A stretch of DNA of 64,000 nt from Acidobacteriota bacterium (GCA_039030395.1 JBCCEF010000022.1:19181-83180); one strand, 5' to 3'; counted from the stretch's first letter, positions 41,611-50,554 are shown. A program made the numbers and translations. Notes: generated by a model not told the origin, from the letters alone.

Positions 41611-41757
41611 GCCGACTGGCTGCTGTTCCAGGAGTCCAGCAGAAACTTCCACTCGCCGCCTTCGCATCGCCACACCTCCACCGCCTTGCCGCGGTCGAAC
41701 ACCGTACCGTCCGGCCCCAGCACGTCGAAGCGCCGGATGCGGTGGGCGAGATCGCCC
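41586..41757 (-). pseudogene. Remnant of a SnoaL/DUF4440-like protein
   Basis: Minus-strand reading from 41753 gives D-L-A-H-R-I-R-R-F-D-V-L-G, D-R-G-K-A-V-E-V-W-R and G-E-W-K-F-L-L-D-S-W-N-S-S, the usual last strands of DUF4440/SnoaL-like proteins (D-R-G-K-x-x-x-x-W...W-K...W-N-S). It runs into the LytTR remnant in a different frame and has a stop just upstream. Probably two gene ends joined by deletion. No functional product is expected. Confidence 0.45.
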
Positions 41758-41976
41758 GAAAGCGGTCAAAGCGCCGCAGGCCACTCCCGCTCGATGCGGG
41801 CGCGGAACCGCGCGAAGCGAGGAGCGGAGCGCTCGGATTACGCCAGGACACATCACCCCGAGGATCGGCCGAGCGGTCGACGCAGGACCGGCGAACGGTC
41901 GCGAGGGGAGGTCGAACGGTCACCGGGACCCGCCAAGGGTCGGCGAATCCGGGAGCATCTCCACAGCGGGAAGGGC

Positions 41977-42744
41977 TCAGGGGCAGGACCAGGTCTCGAG
42001 CACCCGTATGGGCCTGGGCGGGGCGCTGAGGACTCCGCTGCAGCCGGAGCCGGCCAAGATCGTGTCATCGCGGGTGGACGCGGTTACGGCGGTGACGTCC
42101 TCCAGCCGTCCGGTACAGGCGGTCTCGTCGCCACGGGGGCTGAGTTCGAAGGTCGCGGAACGCGTCCCGGTGGTGACAAACACGGTGACCCGAAAGTCGT
42201 TGGGGTTGCAGATCTCCGTCAACTCGGCGCTCTCCGGCAACCAAGATTTGGAGAGGTTGAGTTCCTGCCAGGCCGGCCGGCCGGCGTCGCACACGCCGTA
42301 GAAATACCCGGAGTCACGGTCGTCTTCGGTCATCACGCTGATCACCCGGCCGAGACGCGGTGTCGGCTCGTTGCGCCCCGTCGCCGAGAAAATGATCGAG
42401 GTGTTCTGAGTGGGGTTGATCAGCCGCCTACCGGCGGTCTCCCGGGAATCGATGGGATCGCTCGCGAACATCTCGTTGGGGAAGGTGGTGACCATGAGGC
42501 GGGTGGGGTGCCCGCAGTCGAGATCGTGACCGGTGAAGCCTCCGCGACCGTCCCGCCTGCAGCCGCTCCATGGGCCGGCATTCCAGGTCACCGTGACCGA
42601 CTCGCCCGGACAGATCAGACTCGGCGTGACCTCGGCGGTCCAGGTGTTGGGGGGCGAGGGCGGCGCCAAGAGGCAGGCCGGCGCCGTAAAGGCGAGAAAA
42701 AGAATGAGAACGATCGCGCTGACGCGCAGTTGAGCGACTCGCAT
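41977..42744 (-). CDS. Secreted protein of unknown function with several Cys
   Basis: 255 residues from the ATG at 42744 (GGAGGA upstream). N-terminal signal S-A-I-V-L-I-L-F-L-A-F-T-A-P-A-C; the Cys could be lipidated, though T-A-P-A-C is a poor lipobox. The first mature stretch reads W-T-A-E-V-T-P-S-L-I-C-P-G-E-S-V-T-V-T-W-N, an immunoglobulin-like strand pattern. About eight Cys suggest disulphides and a periplasmic or surface location. No family recognised. Its downstream neighbour is a gene relic. Confidence 0.7.
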   Translation of the reverse strand: MRVAQLRVSAIVLILFLAFTAPACLLAPPSPPNTWTAEVTPSLICPGESVTVTWNAGPWSGCRRDGRGGFTGHDLDCGHPTRLMVTTFPNEMFASDPIDSRETAGRRLINPTQNTSIIFSATGRNEPTPRLGRVISVMTEDDRDSGYFYGVCDAGRPAWQELNLSKSWLPESAELTEICNPNDFRVTVFVTTGTRSATFELSPRGDETACTGRLEDVTAVTASTRDDTILAGSGCSGVLSAPPRPIRVLETWSCP

Positions 42745-42924
42745 GGCGTGGTCCTCCAGGACAGCCTCCTGCGGAAGCGTCCGGTCGATGAATCGAGAGC
42801 CGAGGGTTGCGGAGCACCAAACCTTCGGCCGACGGTGAATTCATCGGGACCGTCGAAGACAGCCACAGAGCGTTACATCGCGCGCAGTCAAGGAAGGAAA
42901 GAAACAGGCCCCCTCACCCTCACA

Positions 42925-43076
42925 GGTGCCACCCACTTGTCAAAGCTCTTGAAATCAGAGACTTGAAACGACTCCGACATTCGGGTGGCACCTGATGGGA
43001 GCCGCCTCCGACATTCGGGTGGCACCTGATGGGAGCCGACTCCGACATTCGGGTGGCACTTGATGGGAGCAGCACC
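42925..43076. repeat. REP-like repeat with three 34-bp tandem right ends
   Basis: Same family as at 23.3-23.6 kb. One left end GGTGCCACCC (42925-42934) with the T-T-G-T-C-A-A-A-G-C-T-C block, then three right ends with GGGTGGCACC-like cores starting at 42983, 43017 and 43051, an exact 34-bp period (CCGACATTCGGGTGGCACCT repeats). The interval 42745-43107 holds no gene otherwise. It sits between two minus-strand genes. Confidence 0.8.
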
Positions 43077-43107
43077 TAACGGAAGGGCGCACGACCCTCG
43101 GCCGTCG

Positions 43108-44988
43108 TCAGGGCACGAAGTCCGTCCAGGAAGCCGCGTCACCGGATTCGAAGCCGTCCGCAAAGATGTCGGCCGCATTGTCCAACAGGTCGGGTGCCGG
43201 GATGATCCCGAAACCGGAGTCCCGGTCGAAGCCCGGCGCCTCAATGTCGAGGGCGGTGGATTCAAACAGCGGGAACAGATCATCCTGCGTCACGGTCGGG
43301 AAGAGTTCGTTGAGCAGTGCCGAGATCGCGGCGGCGTGAGGTGCCGAGGCGGAACTGCCGAAGAACGTTTCGAACCCCGGCGTAGTAGTGGATACGCCGT
43401 CGGCGGCGGCAATGTCCGGCTTCTGGCGCACAATCGACGTTTGGCCACCGAGCAGAGGCTCACCGCTGCCGAAGGCCGGCACCACCGGCGAGCCGTCCGG
43501 ATTGAAGAAGATGCGCCGAGGACCGTCGGAATTGAAGGGCTCCGAAGGGTTGGCGGCTCCGCCGGTGAACGGACCGCCGCCCGCCGTAGCCACGTTGACG
43601 GCGGCCACCGCGAAGGCGCCCTCGGCGGCGATATGGCCGCCGATCTGCCCGGCGGTCGCGAACTCCAGCCGGCCCCGGTGGGTGTTGAGCTGGAGGAAGC
43701 GATCATCGCCCGAGAACTTCACCACCACCAGCCGGTTCCCGGTGTCGTCCTCGCCCACCGAGGCGAGGATCTCGAAGGGATCGTCATCGCCATTCTGAGT
43801 GTTGGTGGAAGCACCGAGTACGTTCGTCAAGGTGTCGTCCAACAGGTAGAGATCGTAGTCGTTGCCGGCCGAGTCCAGCGGGTCGGACCACCACAGGGTG
43901 AAGAACGGGGCATCGTTGAGTGCGTCTTCGGTGATCTCGTTGGAGGCCGAGCCACCTCCGAAATCATGCGCCGAGAGGCCGGCGCCGGGGAGCGCCGCGG
44001 GGAGCGCTGTGGCCGAGTACTGCCCCTCCCAAACGCCCGAGGTGCCGGCGTTCAACCGACCGGAGTTGCCCGCCGCCACGAAGTAGAAGACTCCATCCGC
44101 CGCCACCTGATCCACCGCCTGGGCGATGATGCCGTCCTGAAATACCGGCTCGGCGAAGTAGAAAACGTCCTCGGCGATCACCTTACAGCCGGCGGCGGCG
44201 AGGTCGAGGATGTTCTGGGCGAACTGCGCCTGGCCACCATTGGCGGTGGCGAAGGCGAGAGCCGCCCCGGGCGCCATGTCGTGCATGATCTCCAGGAGTG
44301 CCGTGCCCTCGCTCGATCCCGGGTTTCCGCTCTGCCCCGGCAGCACCGTCACTCCCGGCGGCAGCTCACCGGCCGCCTGCAAGTTCGCGAGCTCGTCCAC
44401 GCTGTCGGAAATAGCGCAGGCCGTTACGCCGGAACCGTTCACCGAGAACGTCGTCCTGGCCGTATCCGATTCGTGGGCGACATCGCCCTCGGTCACCGTG
44501 ATATTGCCGTTCACCAGCATCCGATCCGCCGGGCGCACGCCGCGCACCTCGGCGCGTTCGGCCAACGCCTCAAGAGCCGCCAGCGGTAGCTGAACTCGCA
44601 GCGTATTCCAGCGCGGGAAGGCGCTCTCCACCCATCCGCCGAGGTCGTTGACGGCGGCCAGCAACTCGTCCGTCACCTCGGCCCGGATATCGACCATCAC
44701 CCGCTCCCGGGCGTCCAGATCGATGCCCGTGCGGAATTCCTGCAGCCGCGCCGTGGCCGGGTCGCGGCGCTGCCGCAGCACCTCGATCAGAAGATTGGAA
44801 TCGAGCTTGTGCTGTGCCGGCGTGCGCGCCTTTTTCATCTGGGTGAGGGTTTGGATCTGCTCCAGGGCAGAGGGAGTTGGAGCCTCGGCCTGTGCGACGA
44901 GGGGAAGGGCCAGCCCGGCGACGACCAGGCAAAGAAGTCCGCGCTGCCAGGAGCTGGAACGACGGCCACAACGAGGAAATAGCAGCAT
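43108..44988 (-). CDS. Secreted subtilisin-fold (S8-like) serine peptidase with FESGD tail
   Basis: 626 residues from the ATG at 44988, preceded by GGGAGG at eight bases; a longer frame begins at a TTG (45024) without such a site. Signal peptide ends L-V-A-Q-A-E-A. Propeptide-like region to about residue 180. Catalytic elements: Asp195 in A-C-A-I-S-D-S-V-D, Asn308 in A-A-G-N-S-G (oxyanion hole), Ser546 in G-S-S-A-S-A-P-H. At the place where subtilisins have H-G-T, this protein has Glu227-G-T (S-S-E-G-T-A-L-L-E-I), reminiscent of the Glu of sedolisins. A beta-sandwich insert lies at about 360-440. The C-terminus I-F-A-D-G-F-E-S-G-D-A-A-S-W is a possible sorting tail. Confidence 0.85.
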   Translation of the reverse strand: MLLFPRCGRRSSSWQRGLLCLVVAGLALPLVAQAEAPTPSALEQIQTLTQMKKARTPAQHKLDSNLLIEVLRQRRDPATARLQEFRTGIDLDARERVMVDIRAEVTDELLAAVNDLGGWVESAFPRWNTLRVQLPLAALEALAERAEVRGVRPADRMLVNGNITVTEGDVAHESDTARTTFSVNGSGVTACAISDSVDELANLQAAGELPPGVTVLPGQSGNPGSSEGTALLEIMHDMAPGAALAFATANGGQAQFAQNILDLAAAGCKVIAEDVFYFAEPVFQDGIIAQAVDQVAADGVFYFVAAGNSGRLNAGTSGVWEGQYSATALPAALPGAGLSAHDFGGGSASNEITEDALNDAPFFTLWWSDPLDSAGNDYDLYLLDDTLTNVLGASTNTQNGDDDPFEILASVGEDDTGNRLVVVKFSGDDRFLQLNTHRGRLEFATAGQIGGHIAAEGAFAVAAVNVATAGGGPFTGGAANPSEPFNSDGPRRIFFNPDGSPVVPAFGSGEPLLGGQTSIVRQKPDIAAADGVSTTTPGFETFFGSSASAPHAAAISALLNELFPTVTQDDLFPLFESTALDIEAPGFDRDSGFGIIPAPDLLDNAADIFADGFESGDAASWTDFVP

Positions 44989-45331
44989 CAGTTGAACCTC
45001 CCAAACAAAGAATCCAAGTTTCAAATCCCAGGGTGAGCCAAGGTTTCTCCCCGGGGGAATCGGGATACCCGAAGGTGTCGGACGGCCTCAGAACATTTCA
45101 GCTCACGCGCCAAATCTCACAAAGGGATCTCCGGACAGACAAACGAACTCCGGAGCGCGTGACGACGACTGGCGACTGACCTCCAGGATAGCGGTCCTCA
45201 AGAACCGCGCAACCGCCTGGAGTGAGGAATCGACCCCTGCCAAAAGTTAGGTGCGCAGGCCGAAGTGCCTCAACCCACTCGTCGAAAGGCCTCACCCAGG
45301 CCACAATTCGGCTGTGAGATCAAGCGAACGC
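44989..45331. other. Intergenic region without recognised gene
   Basis: Divergent gap between the peptidase gene (minus) and the metallophosphoesterase gene (plus). It must hold both promoters, but no convincing -35/-10 pair, operator or RNA structure was found. No repeat of the families described elsewhere in the window is present. Confidence 0.5.
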
Positions 45332-46528
45332 ATGCTCTCTTCGTGGATCTTCAATCTGATCTTGGCCGCTGGTGAGGTGGTGCTGCTCAGGCCGCTCATC
45401 GTCCAACGAGACGCCTTCAGTCTTCGACGCCTATCGCTTCGGCTGGTGGGTGTCGCGCTGCTAGCCGGCCTGCTGGCCGGGCTCCTGGGGATGGATCCCT
45501 TCGGTATGCTGCGGCTCCTCGCCTGGGCGATCTTCCTGCACGGCACGGCGCTGGCGGCTCTAGCCGGTTGGCTGCTGTGGTACCGCTCCCGCCTGCTCGC
45601 CGGCGCATGCCTCGCGATCGCCGTCATCTTGCCGGCGATCGCGTTCAACGCCTTCCGAACCGAGCCCTATCGATTAGAGGTCACCACCCACCGCATCTCT
45701 GCACCCGGGCTCACCAAGCCGGTCACAATTGTGCTGATCGCCGACCTGCAGACCGATCACCTGGGCGACTACGAACGAATGGCGCTCATCCAGGCGATGG
45801 AACTTCACCCGGACCTGCTCCTGCTGGCGGGCGACTACGTGCAGCTTCCTCCGGGCGCCGCGCTGGAAGCGACCCAGCGGGAACTCAATGCCTACTTGAA
45901 AGAGATTGGATTCGCCGCCCCGCTGGGCATCTACGCCGTGGAAGGCAACACCGATCCGCCGGGCTGGGAGCGGGCCTTCGAGGGACTGAGCGTCCGAACC
46001 GTTCGCTCCACCTCCACCTTCGACCTCGGCGAAATCCGCCTCACCGCCCTCTCTCTGGCAGCCTCCTTCAATCAAAGCCTGGCGCTGCCGCCGGCCCCGG
46101 AGGAGGCCTTCCACATCGCCCTAGGTCACGGTCCGGACTTCGCCCTCAGCCCCGACGCGACCGTAGACCTCTTGCTCGCCGGCCACATCCACGGCGGCCA
46201 GGTGCAGATTCCCGGCTTCGGCCCGCTGATCACCCTCTCCGCCGTCCCCCAAAGTTGGTCCACCGGCCGCACGGAGCTGCCAACCGGCGGCACCCTGGTC
46301 GTCTCCCGCGGCATCGGGATGGAGCGCGGCCGGGCGCCACGACTGCGTTTCTTCTGCCGGCCGGAGCTGGTGGTTCTGGAGTTGGTGCCGCCACCTGGAG
46401 CCAGCGCGCAGCATAGAAGCCGCCAACCGGGCGCGGCGGAGCTCCGCGAGCGGGCTAGTCCGCGACGGGCGCTTCCAAAGAGCCGCCCGGTCCATTCCCT
46501 CCCACCCACTCCACCCGCCGGCTCGTGA
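45332..46528 (+). CDS. Membrane-anchored metallophosphoesterase (YkuE-like)
   Basis: About 398 residues from the ATG at 45332 (a GTG at 45314 is possible). Four hydrophobic segments (residues 5-20, 35-55, 58-75, 80-100), then a calcineurin-like phosphoesterase: I-A-D-L-Q-T-D-H in place of the usual D-x-H, A-G-D-Y-V, E-G-N-T-D, G-H-G-P-D-F and A-G-H-I-H-G-G-Q. The last 50 residues are low-complexity, basic and Pro-rich, and run 74 bases into the convergent LpxH-like gene, which suggests loss of an earlier stop. Probable substrates are phospholipid-derived; unknown. Confidence 0.82.
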   Translation: MLSSWIFNLILAAGEVVLLRPLIVQRDAFSLRRLSLRLVGVALLAGLLAGLLGMDPFGMLRLLAWAIFLHGTALAALAGWLLWYRSRLLAGACLAIAVILPAIAFNAFRTEPYRLEVTTHRISAPGLTKPVTIVLIADLQTDHLGDYERMALIQAMELHPDLLLLAGDYVQLPPGAALEATQRELNAYLKEIGFAAPLGIYAVEGNTDPPGWERAFEGLSVRTVRSTSTFDLGEIRLTALSLAASFNQSLALPPAPEEAFHIALGHGPDFALSPDATVDLLLAGHIHGGQVQIPGFGPLITLSAVPQSWSTGRTELPTGGTLVVSRGIGMERGRAPRLRFFCRPELVVLELVPPPGASAQHRSRQPGAAELRERASPRRALPKSRPVHSLPPTPPAGS

Positions 46529-47174
46529 ACCAGGCCTCCAGCAGCCGCACTTCCCCACCCTCGACCTGCCAGGTCCGCTCCTCGTGGAAGTGCCCGAGGA
46601 GGAGCACGTCGTACCCTTCGGACAGTCTCCGCGCGGCGTAGCGGCGGATGACGGCCTCGGGGAGTTCCCTCTTGTGCTTGAAGTTGGTGCCGGAGAGGCG
46701 GCGTTCGGTGGAGGTGACGAGGCGCTGGGCGAAACGGCGGGGGGTGCGGAGCACCAGGGCGCGGGAAAGCCAGCTCTTCGAAAGCGTGCGCCAGAAGCGG
46801 TACTGCCAGTCGCGGTCGTCGAGGCCGTCGCCGTGGACAGCGAGGTAGCGCACGCCGTCGACGGTGAAGGCGACTTCGCGCACGACGGAATCGAAGGCAT
46901 CGGCGTAGGGGCTTGCCTGGAGGAAGAAATCGCGGTTGCCTTCGACGTAATCCACTCGAAGGCCGGCTTCTCGGAGGGCGCGAAGGGCCTCGACGACGGC
47001 GGCGATGTCCGGCGTTTCAAATTTCTCGCTGCCCACCCAGGCCTGGAACAGATCGCCCATCAGGATCAGGCGCTTGCAGCCCTCTCCGGGCAAGGCCGCG
47101 AGCTGGGCGAGGAAGGGTTCCGCCGCACCACCGGGGCCGTTCAGGTGGTTGTCGGCAATGAGCGCGACGGACAT
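46455..47174 (-). CDS. lpxH: UDP-2,3-diacylglucosamine diphosphatase-like metallophosphoesterase
   Basis: About 239 residues from ATG 47174; a TTG at 47207 that overlaps the Mrp stop (TTGA) is an alternative. Metal motifs: I-A-D-N-H-L (D-x-H), G-D-L-F-Q-A-W, E-G-N-R-D-F-F, H-G-D-G-L and G-H-F-H-E-E. G-N-R-D-F and G-D-L-F-x-x-W are marks of LpxH, which cleaves UDP-2,3-diacylglucosamine in lipid A synthesis. The family also includes related phosphatases, so the exact substrate is inferred. Co-directional with mrp. Confidence 0.78.
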   Translation of the reverse strand: MSVALIADNHLNGPGGAAEPFLAQLAALPGEGCKRLILMGDLFQAWVGSEKFETPDIAAVVEALRALREAGLRVDYVEGNRDFFLQASPYADAFDSVVREVAFTVDGVRYLAVHGDGLDDRDWQYRFWRTLSKSWLSRALVLRTPRRFAQRLVTSTERRLSGTNFKHKRELPEAVIRRYAARRLSEGYDVLLLGHFHEERTWQVEGGEVRLLEAWFTSRRVEWVGGNGPGGSLEAPVAD

Positions 47175-47203
47175 GGTGCGGGCTAGAGACCTCCGGCCGA
47201 AGG

Positions 47204-48292
47204 TCAAACGATGGTCAGGGAAGGGCGTTCGAGAGCCGCAACTTCCTCGACCACCGCTTCGGCGATCTGGCGGAAGGCGTCGGCGTGGGGGCCCTCTTCC
47301 TGCTCCGCCACGATGGGACGGCCAGCGTCGCCACCGCGCACGATCTCCGGGTCGAGGGGAATGCGGCCGAGGAAGCGCGTTTCCAGCAGTTCGGCGGTGC
47401 GCTCGCCACCGCCGTGCTTGAAGATCTGGGTCTCCTCGTGGCAGTGCGGGCAGACAAAGGTGGACATGTTTTCGAGAATGCCCACCACCGGCACATTGAC
47501 CTTGCGAAACATCGCCAGCCCCTTACGGGCGTCGATCAAGGCGACGTCCTGCGGGGTGGTGACGATCACCGCACCGGCCAATGGGATCTTCTGGGTGACG
47601 GTGAGCTGCGCGTCGCCGGTGCCCGGCGGCAGATCGACGATCAGGAAATCCAGCGCCCCCCACTCGACATCCCCCAGCATCTGCTCGATGCCGCGCATCA
47701 CCATCGGGCCACGCCAGATCACCGGCGTGTCGGTGTCGACGATGAAGCCCAGGGACATCAGCTTGATGCCGTATTTCTCGAACGGCAGGATGCGATTTTC
47801 CTGAATGCGCGGCCGCCGGCCGATGCCGAACATGGTGGGAACCGAAGGACCGTAGATGTCCGCGTCGAGCAAGCCCACGTGGTGACCGAGCTGGCCGAGG
47901 CGGATGGCGAGGTTGGCGGCGACGGTGGACTTGCCCACGCCGCCCTTGCCGGAGGCCACGGCTACGACGTTTTGTACCTCGGGGATGAGCTCCGGACTGC
48001 GGGCCGTCGCCTGCTGGGCAGCGCGCTGCGGCGGATCCGGCTTGACCACGTTCAACTCCACCTCCACTCGGGAGACCCCCTCGACCTGAGCCACCGCCTC
48101 TTCCACCGCGTCGCGCACCTCGTCGGCGGCGCCGGGATTGTGGGTGGCAAGGCGAAGTTCCACCCGCGCCGCGCCGTCGTCGCCGGCGGTCACCGTGTGA
48201 ACGAAACCGAAAGAGACGATGTCCCGGCTCATGCCCGGATACTTGACGGTCTTGAGGGATTCCCAGACTTGCGCTTCGAGGTCATTGGCCAT
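47204..48292 (-). CDS. mrp: Mrp/ApbC-family iron-sulfur carrier ATPase
   Basis: 362 residues. N-terminal MIP18/DUF59 domain (residues 5-85), then the P-loop ATPase: deviant Walker A G-K-G-G-V-G-K-S (Lys121), D-A-D-I-Y-G-P-S-V-P, L-I-V-D-L-P-P-G-T-G-D, and the Cys pair C-P-H-C near residue 278 that holds the bridging cluster. Mrp proteins load [4Fe-4S] clusters into apoproteins. Full length and well conserved. Confidence 0.95.
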   Translation of the reverse strand: MANDLEAQVWESLKTVKYPGMSRDIVSFGFVHTVTAGDDGAARVELRLATHNPGAADEVRDAVEEAVAQVEGVSRVEVELNVVKPDPPQRAAQQATARSPELIPEVQNVVAVASGKGGVGKSTVAANLAIRLGQLGHHVGLLDADIYGPSVPTMFGIGRRPRIQENRILPFEKYGIKLMSLGFIVDTDTPVIWRGPMVMRGIEQMLGDVEWGALDFLIVDLPPGTGDAQLTVTQKIPLAGAVIVTTPQDVALIDARKGLAMFRKVNVPVVGILENMSTFVCPHCHEETQIFKHGGGERTAELLETRFLGRIPLDPEIVRGGDAGRPIVAEQEEGPHADAFRQIAEAVVEEVAALERPSLTIV

Positions 48293-48402
48293 GTCGGAGG
48301 TACCTTCCCGCGGGGCGCCCCCACGGATTCGGCCCCACGGGTTTCGGTTGGGGCCGGATGTTGCTGGAGCGCGGGCCGACCGGCCCGCTGACGAAAACTG
48401 TA

Positions 48403-49221
48403 TCAGTCCTCGGAGGGCGCGCCGAGGACCGGCGTGAGCTCCTCCGACGCCGATGAAGGAACCTCAGCCTCGGCGCCATCCTCTTCGCCGGACAGCTCCA
48501 CCACTTCGCTCCGCACGCGGCTCATCAAGGCGTCCCGTCGGCGGATGCCGAATTGCTTGGAGTCGATCGGTTCGCCCAGGCGCACCTGGACGGTGCCCGA
48601 AGCGAGCTTGAGGGAGTCGCGCGACAACACCCGACGGGTGCCGGAGACGCCCACCGGCACAATCGGCGCCCCGGCCTTCAGGGCCACCAAAAAGCCACCG
48701 CGCTCGAAGGGGCCGATGCGGCCATCGCGCGAGCGGGTGCCCTCCGGGAAAAACAGCACCGAGGCACCGGCATCGAGCCGGCGGCCAGCGATCTTGTAGA
48801 CCTCGCGGGCTCGACTGCGATCCGAGCGGTCCACCGGGATGAAGCCACCGGCGTGGAGCGACCAACCGAAGACCGGAATCCGGAACAGGCTGCGCTTGGC
48901 GGCGAAGCGCAGCGAGCCCGGCAGGGTGACCAGCAGGGCCGGAATGTCGAAGTAGCTCTGGTGATTCGCCAGGTAGACGCGGCCGCGGCGGCCGTCCACC
49001 GAAGCCGGCACCTCGGCTTCGACTTTCACTCCGCTGATCCACAGCAGGCCCCGTGACCAGACCCGGGCCAGGACCACCATCAAGTTCCCGCGCGGCGGCA
49101 CCCAGGAGAACAGGACCGCAGTGGAACCGAGCACGAGGGTGACCGGCACCAGGTAGGCGATGGCCAGGGCGGTACGCCACCAGGCGGGGCGGCGGTAGGG
49201 TGTGGAGCGCTCGGAAGTCAC
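48403..49221 (-). CDS. 1-acyl-glycerol-3-phosphate acyltransferase-like (PlsC family)
   Basis: About 272 residues from a GTG at 49221; the frame extends to a GTG at 49293, adding 24 residues. One or two hydrophobic segments at the N-terminus (A-L-A-I-A-Y-L-V-P-V-T-L-V-L-G). Acyltransferase motifs: N-H-Q-S-Y-F-D (HX4D), a block with G-F-I-P-V-D-R, F-P-E-G-T-R-S, and V-P-V-G-V-S-G. Transfers an acyl chain from acyl-ACP or acyl-CoA to lysophosphatidate in phospholipid synthesis. The acidic C-terminal tail is a local addition. Confidence 0.88.
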   Translation of the reverse strand: MTSERSTPYRRPAWWRTALAIAYLVPVTLVLGSTAVLFSWVPPRGNLMVVLARVWSRGLLWISGVKVEAEVPASVDGRRGRVYLANHQSYFDIPALLVTLPGSLRFAAKRSLFRIPVFGWSLHAGGFIPVDRSDRSRAREVYKIAGRRLDAGASVLFFPEGTRSRDGRIGPFERGGFLVALKAGAPIVPVGVSGTRRVLSRDSLKLASGTVQVRLGEPIDSKQFGIRRRDALMSRVRSEVVELSGEEDGAEAEVPSSASEELTPVLGAPSED

Positions 49222-49323
49222 GTCAGGGGGAAGCCTCGGCAAGAATCCATCCGGACATCGGTTACCGCCCCATTCTGCGCGATCCGTGCGCACCAGGTCC
49301 AGCCGGCGGCTGCGATCGGCAGC

Positions 49324-49527
49324 GGGCTAGCCCGACCTAGCCACCAGCCTTCTGCTGCGAGGGCGGATGCACCTGCATATGCAGCGTCTTTTGGCCTCTC
49401 CGCTCCTCGACGTACTTCGAGTACGCCCGCTTCGCTTGGAGGACCAAACTCCTTGCAGCTGCAGGCCCAAGAAACAACTCTGGACGCCCTCTCGCGACGA
49501 AGTTGGTGAGAAGGTCGGGCTAGCCCA
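49324..49527. repeat. 204-bp foldback element (copy 1)
   Basis: Begins and ends with GGGCTAGCCC (49324-49333 and 49518-49527) and is an imperfect palindrome over its whole length (left GGGCTAGCCCGACCT, right complement GGGCTAGCCCGACCTTCTCA). The exact middle is the hairpin CGTACT-TCG-AGTACG (49411-49425). A related 182-bp copy is at 55007-55188. No ORF is inside. MITE-like or structured regulatory element between plsC and the SPFH gene. Confidence 0.75.
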
Positions 49528-49531
49528 TGGA

Positions 49532-49560
49532 ATATCAAAGTGATATCATACTTATATCAG
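49532..49560 (+). promoter_or_regulatory. Three ATATCA repeats at 11-bp period: SPFH/Arc operator
   Basis: ATATCA starts at 49533, 49544 and 49555, exactly 11 bp apart. The middle one is part of the palindrome TGATATCA (49542-49549). The array lies 70 bases upstream of the SPFH gene, in an AT-rich island. Arc-type ribbon-helix-helix repressors bind tandem half-sites 11 bp apart, and an Arc-like gene is the second gene of this operon, so autorepression is inferred. Confidence 0.68.
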
Positions 49561-49629
49561 TCGAGGATGAGCCCGATGATCGGTACTCGACTCTCTGTAC
49601 GACCCATTCTTGACTCAGGGGAGATTGCC

Positions 49630-50517
49630 ATGGCCCAGAAAACAGATTCCATTCGCGAGATTTCCCGCACCGCCCTGCCCGGTCTGGGGATGCTCTTTGT
49701 CGCCCTGCTCGTGATGGCAGGCGGGATCGAGAGCTTCCGGCGCGGGGTGTTGTCCGGATCGGCGGCGGAGGGGCTCGCCGGCGTGCTGTTGTTCGTTGTC
49801 GCCATCCTGCTTTTGGCAGGACTGTTCACGGTGCACCCGAACGAGGCCAAGGTCCTGCAGCTCTTCGGCTCCTACCGCGCGTCGGTGAAAGAACCGGGGC
49901 TGCGCTGGGCCAACCCCTTCTACTCCAAGACGAAGATTTCGCAACGTACCCGCAACTTCGAAACCGGCAAGCTCAAGGTCAATGACCGCAGCGGCAATCC
50001 GATCGAGATCGGCGCGGTGGTGGTGTGGAAGGTGGTCGATACGGCGGAGGCCCTGTTCAATGTGGACGACTTCAAGCATTTCGTCGAGGTGCAAAGCGAA
50101 GCGGCCCTGCGCGCCTTGGCGACGGCCTATCCCTACGATGCCCACGAGGAGGGAGAGGAAGCCCTTTCCAGCCACACCGTAGACATCTCCGCGGAGCTGC
50201 GGGACCAGGTGCAAAAGCGCCTCGATCAAGCCGGCGTCCAGGTGATCGAAACCCGCATCAGTCACCTGGCCTACGCCCAGGAGATCGCCGCCGCGATGCT
50301 CCAGCGGCAGCAGGCGAGCGCGGTGGTGGCGGCGCGCCAGAAAATCGTCGAGGGCGCCGTGGGGATGGTGGAAACGGCCCTCGAAATGCTCTCGACCCAG
50401 CAGGTGGTCGAACTGGACGAAGAGCGCCGGGCGGCGATGGTTTCGAACCTGCTGGTGGTGCTGTGCAGCGACCGCCACACCCAACCGGTGGTCAACACCG
50501 GCACCCTCCACCACTAA
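49630..50517 (+). CDS. SPFH/band-7 domain membrane protein
   Basis: 295 residues from the ATG at 49630 (GGGGAG upstream). Two N-terminal hydrophobic segments (about 18-36 and 48-68), then an SPFH domain: [47 protein letters not shown] helical coiled region follows with [18 protein letters not shown] proteins form ring-like membrane scaffolds that control proteases or microdomains. Followed after 37 bases by a small Arc-like gene, a pairing that recurs in other bacteria. Confidence 0.9.
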   Translation: MAQKTDSIREISRTALPGLGMLFVALLVMAGGIESFRRGVLSGSAAEGLAGVLLFVVAILLLAGLFTVHPNEAKVLQLFGSYRASVKEPGLRWANPFYSKTKISQRTRNFETGKLKVNDRSGNPIEIGAVVVWKVVDTAEALFNVDDFKHFVEVQSEAALRALATAYPYDAHEEGEEALSSHTVDISAELRDQVQKRLDQAGVQVIETRISHLAYAQEIAAAMLQRQQASAVVAARQKIVEGAVGMVETALEMLSTQQVVELDEERRAAMVSNLLVVLCSDRHTQPVVNTGTLHH

Positions 50518-50554
50518 CCCTTTCTTATTATTCGACGAACGGGCGAGACTCTCC

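Noticed and set aside
42983-43060. 34-bp tandem repeats considered as a CRISPR array
   Set aside because: Repeats are contiguous with no unique spacers, only three units, and no cas genes nearby.
43060-44589. 509-codon plus-strand frame opposite the subtilase
   Set aside because: Shadow frame; the subtilase active-site blocks are on the minus strand.
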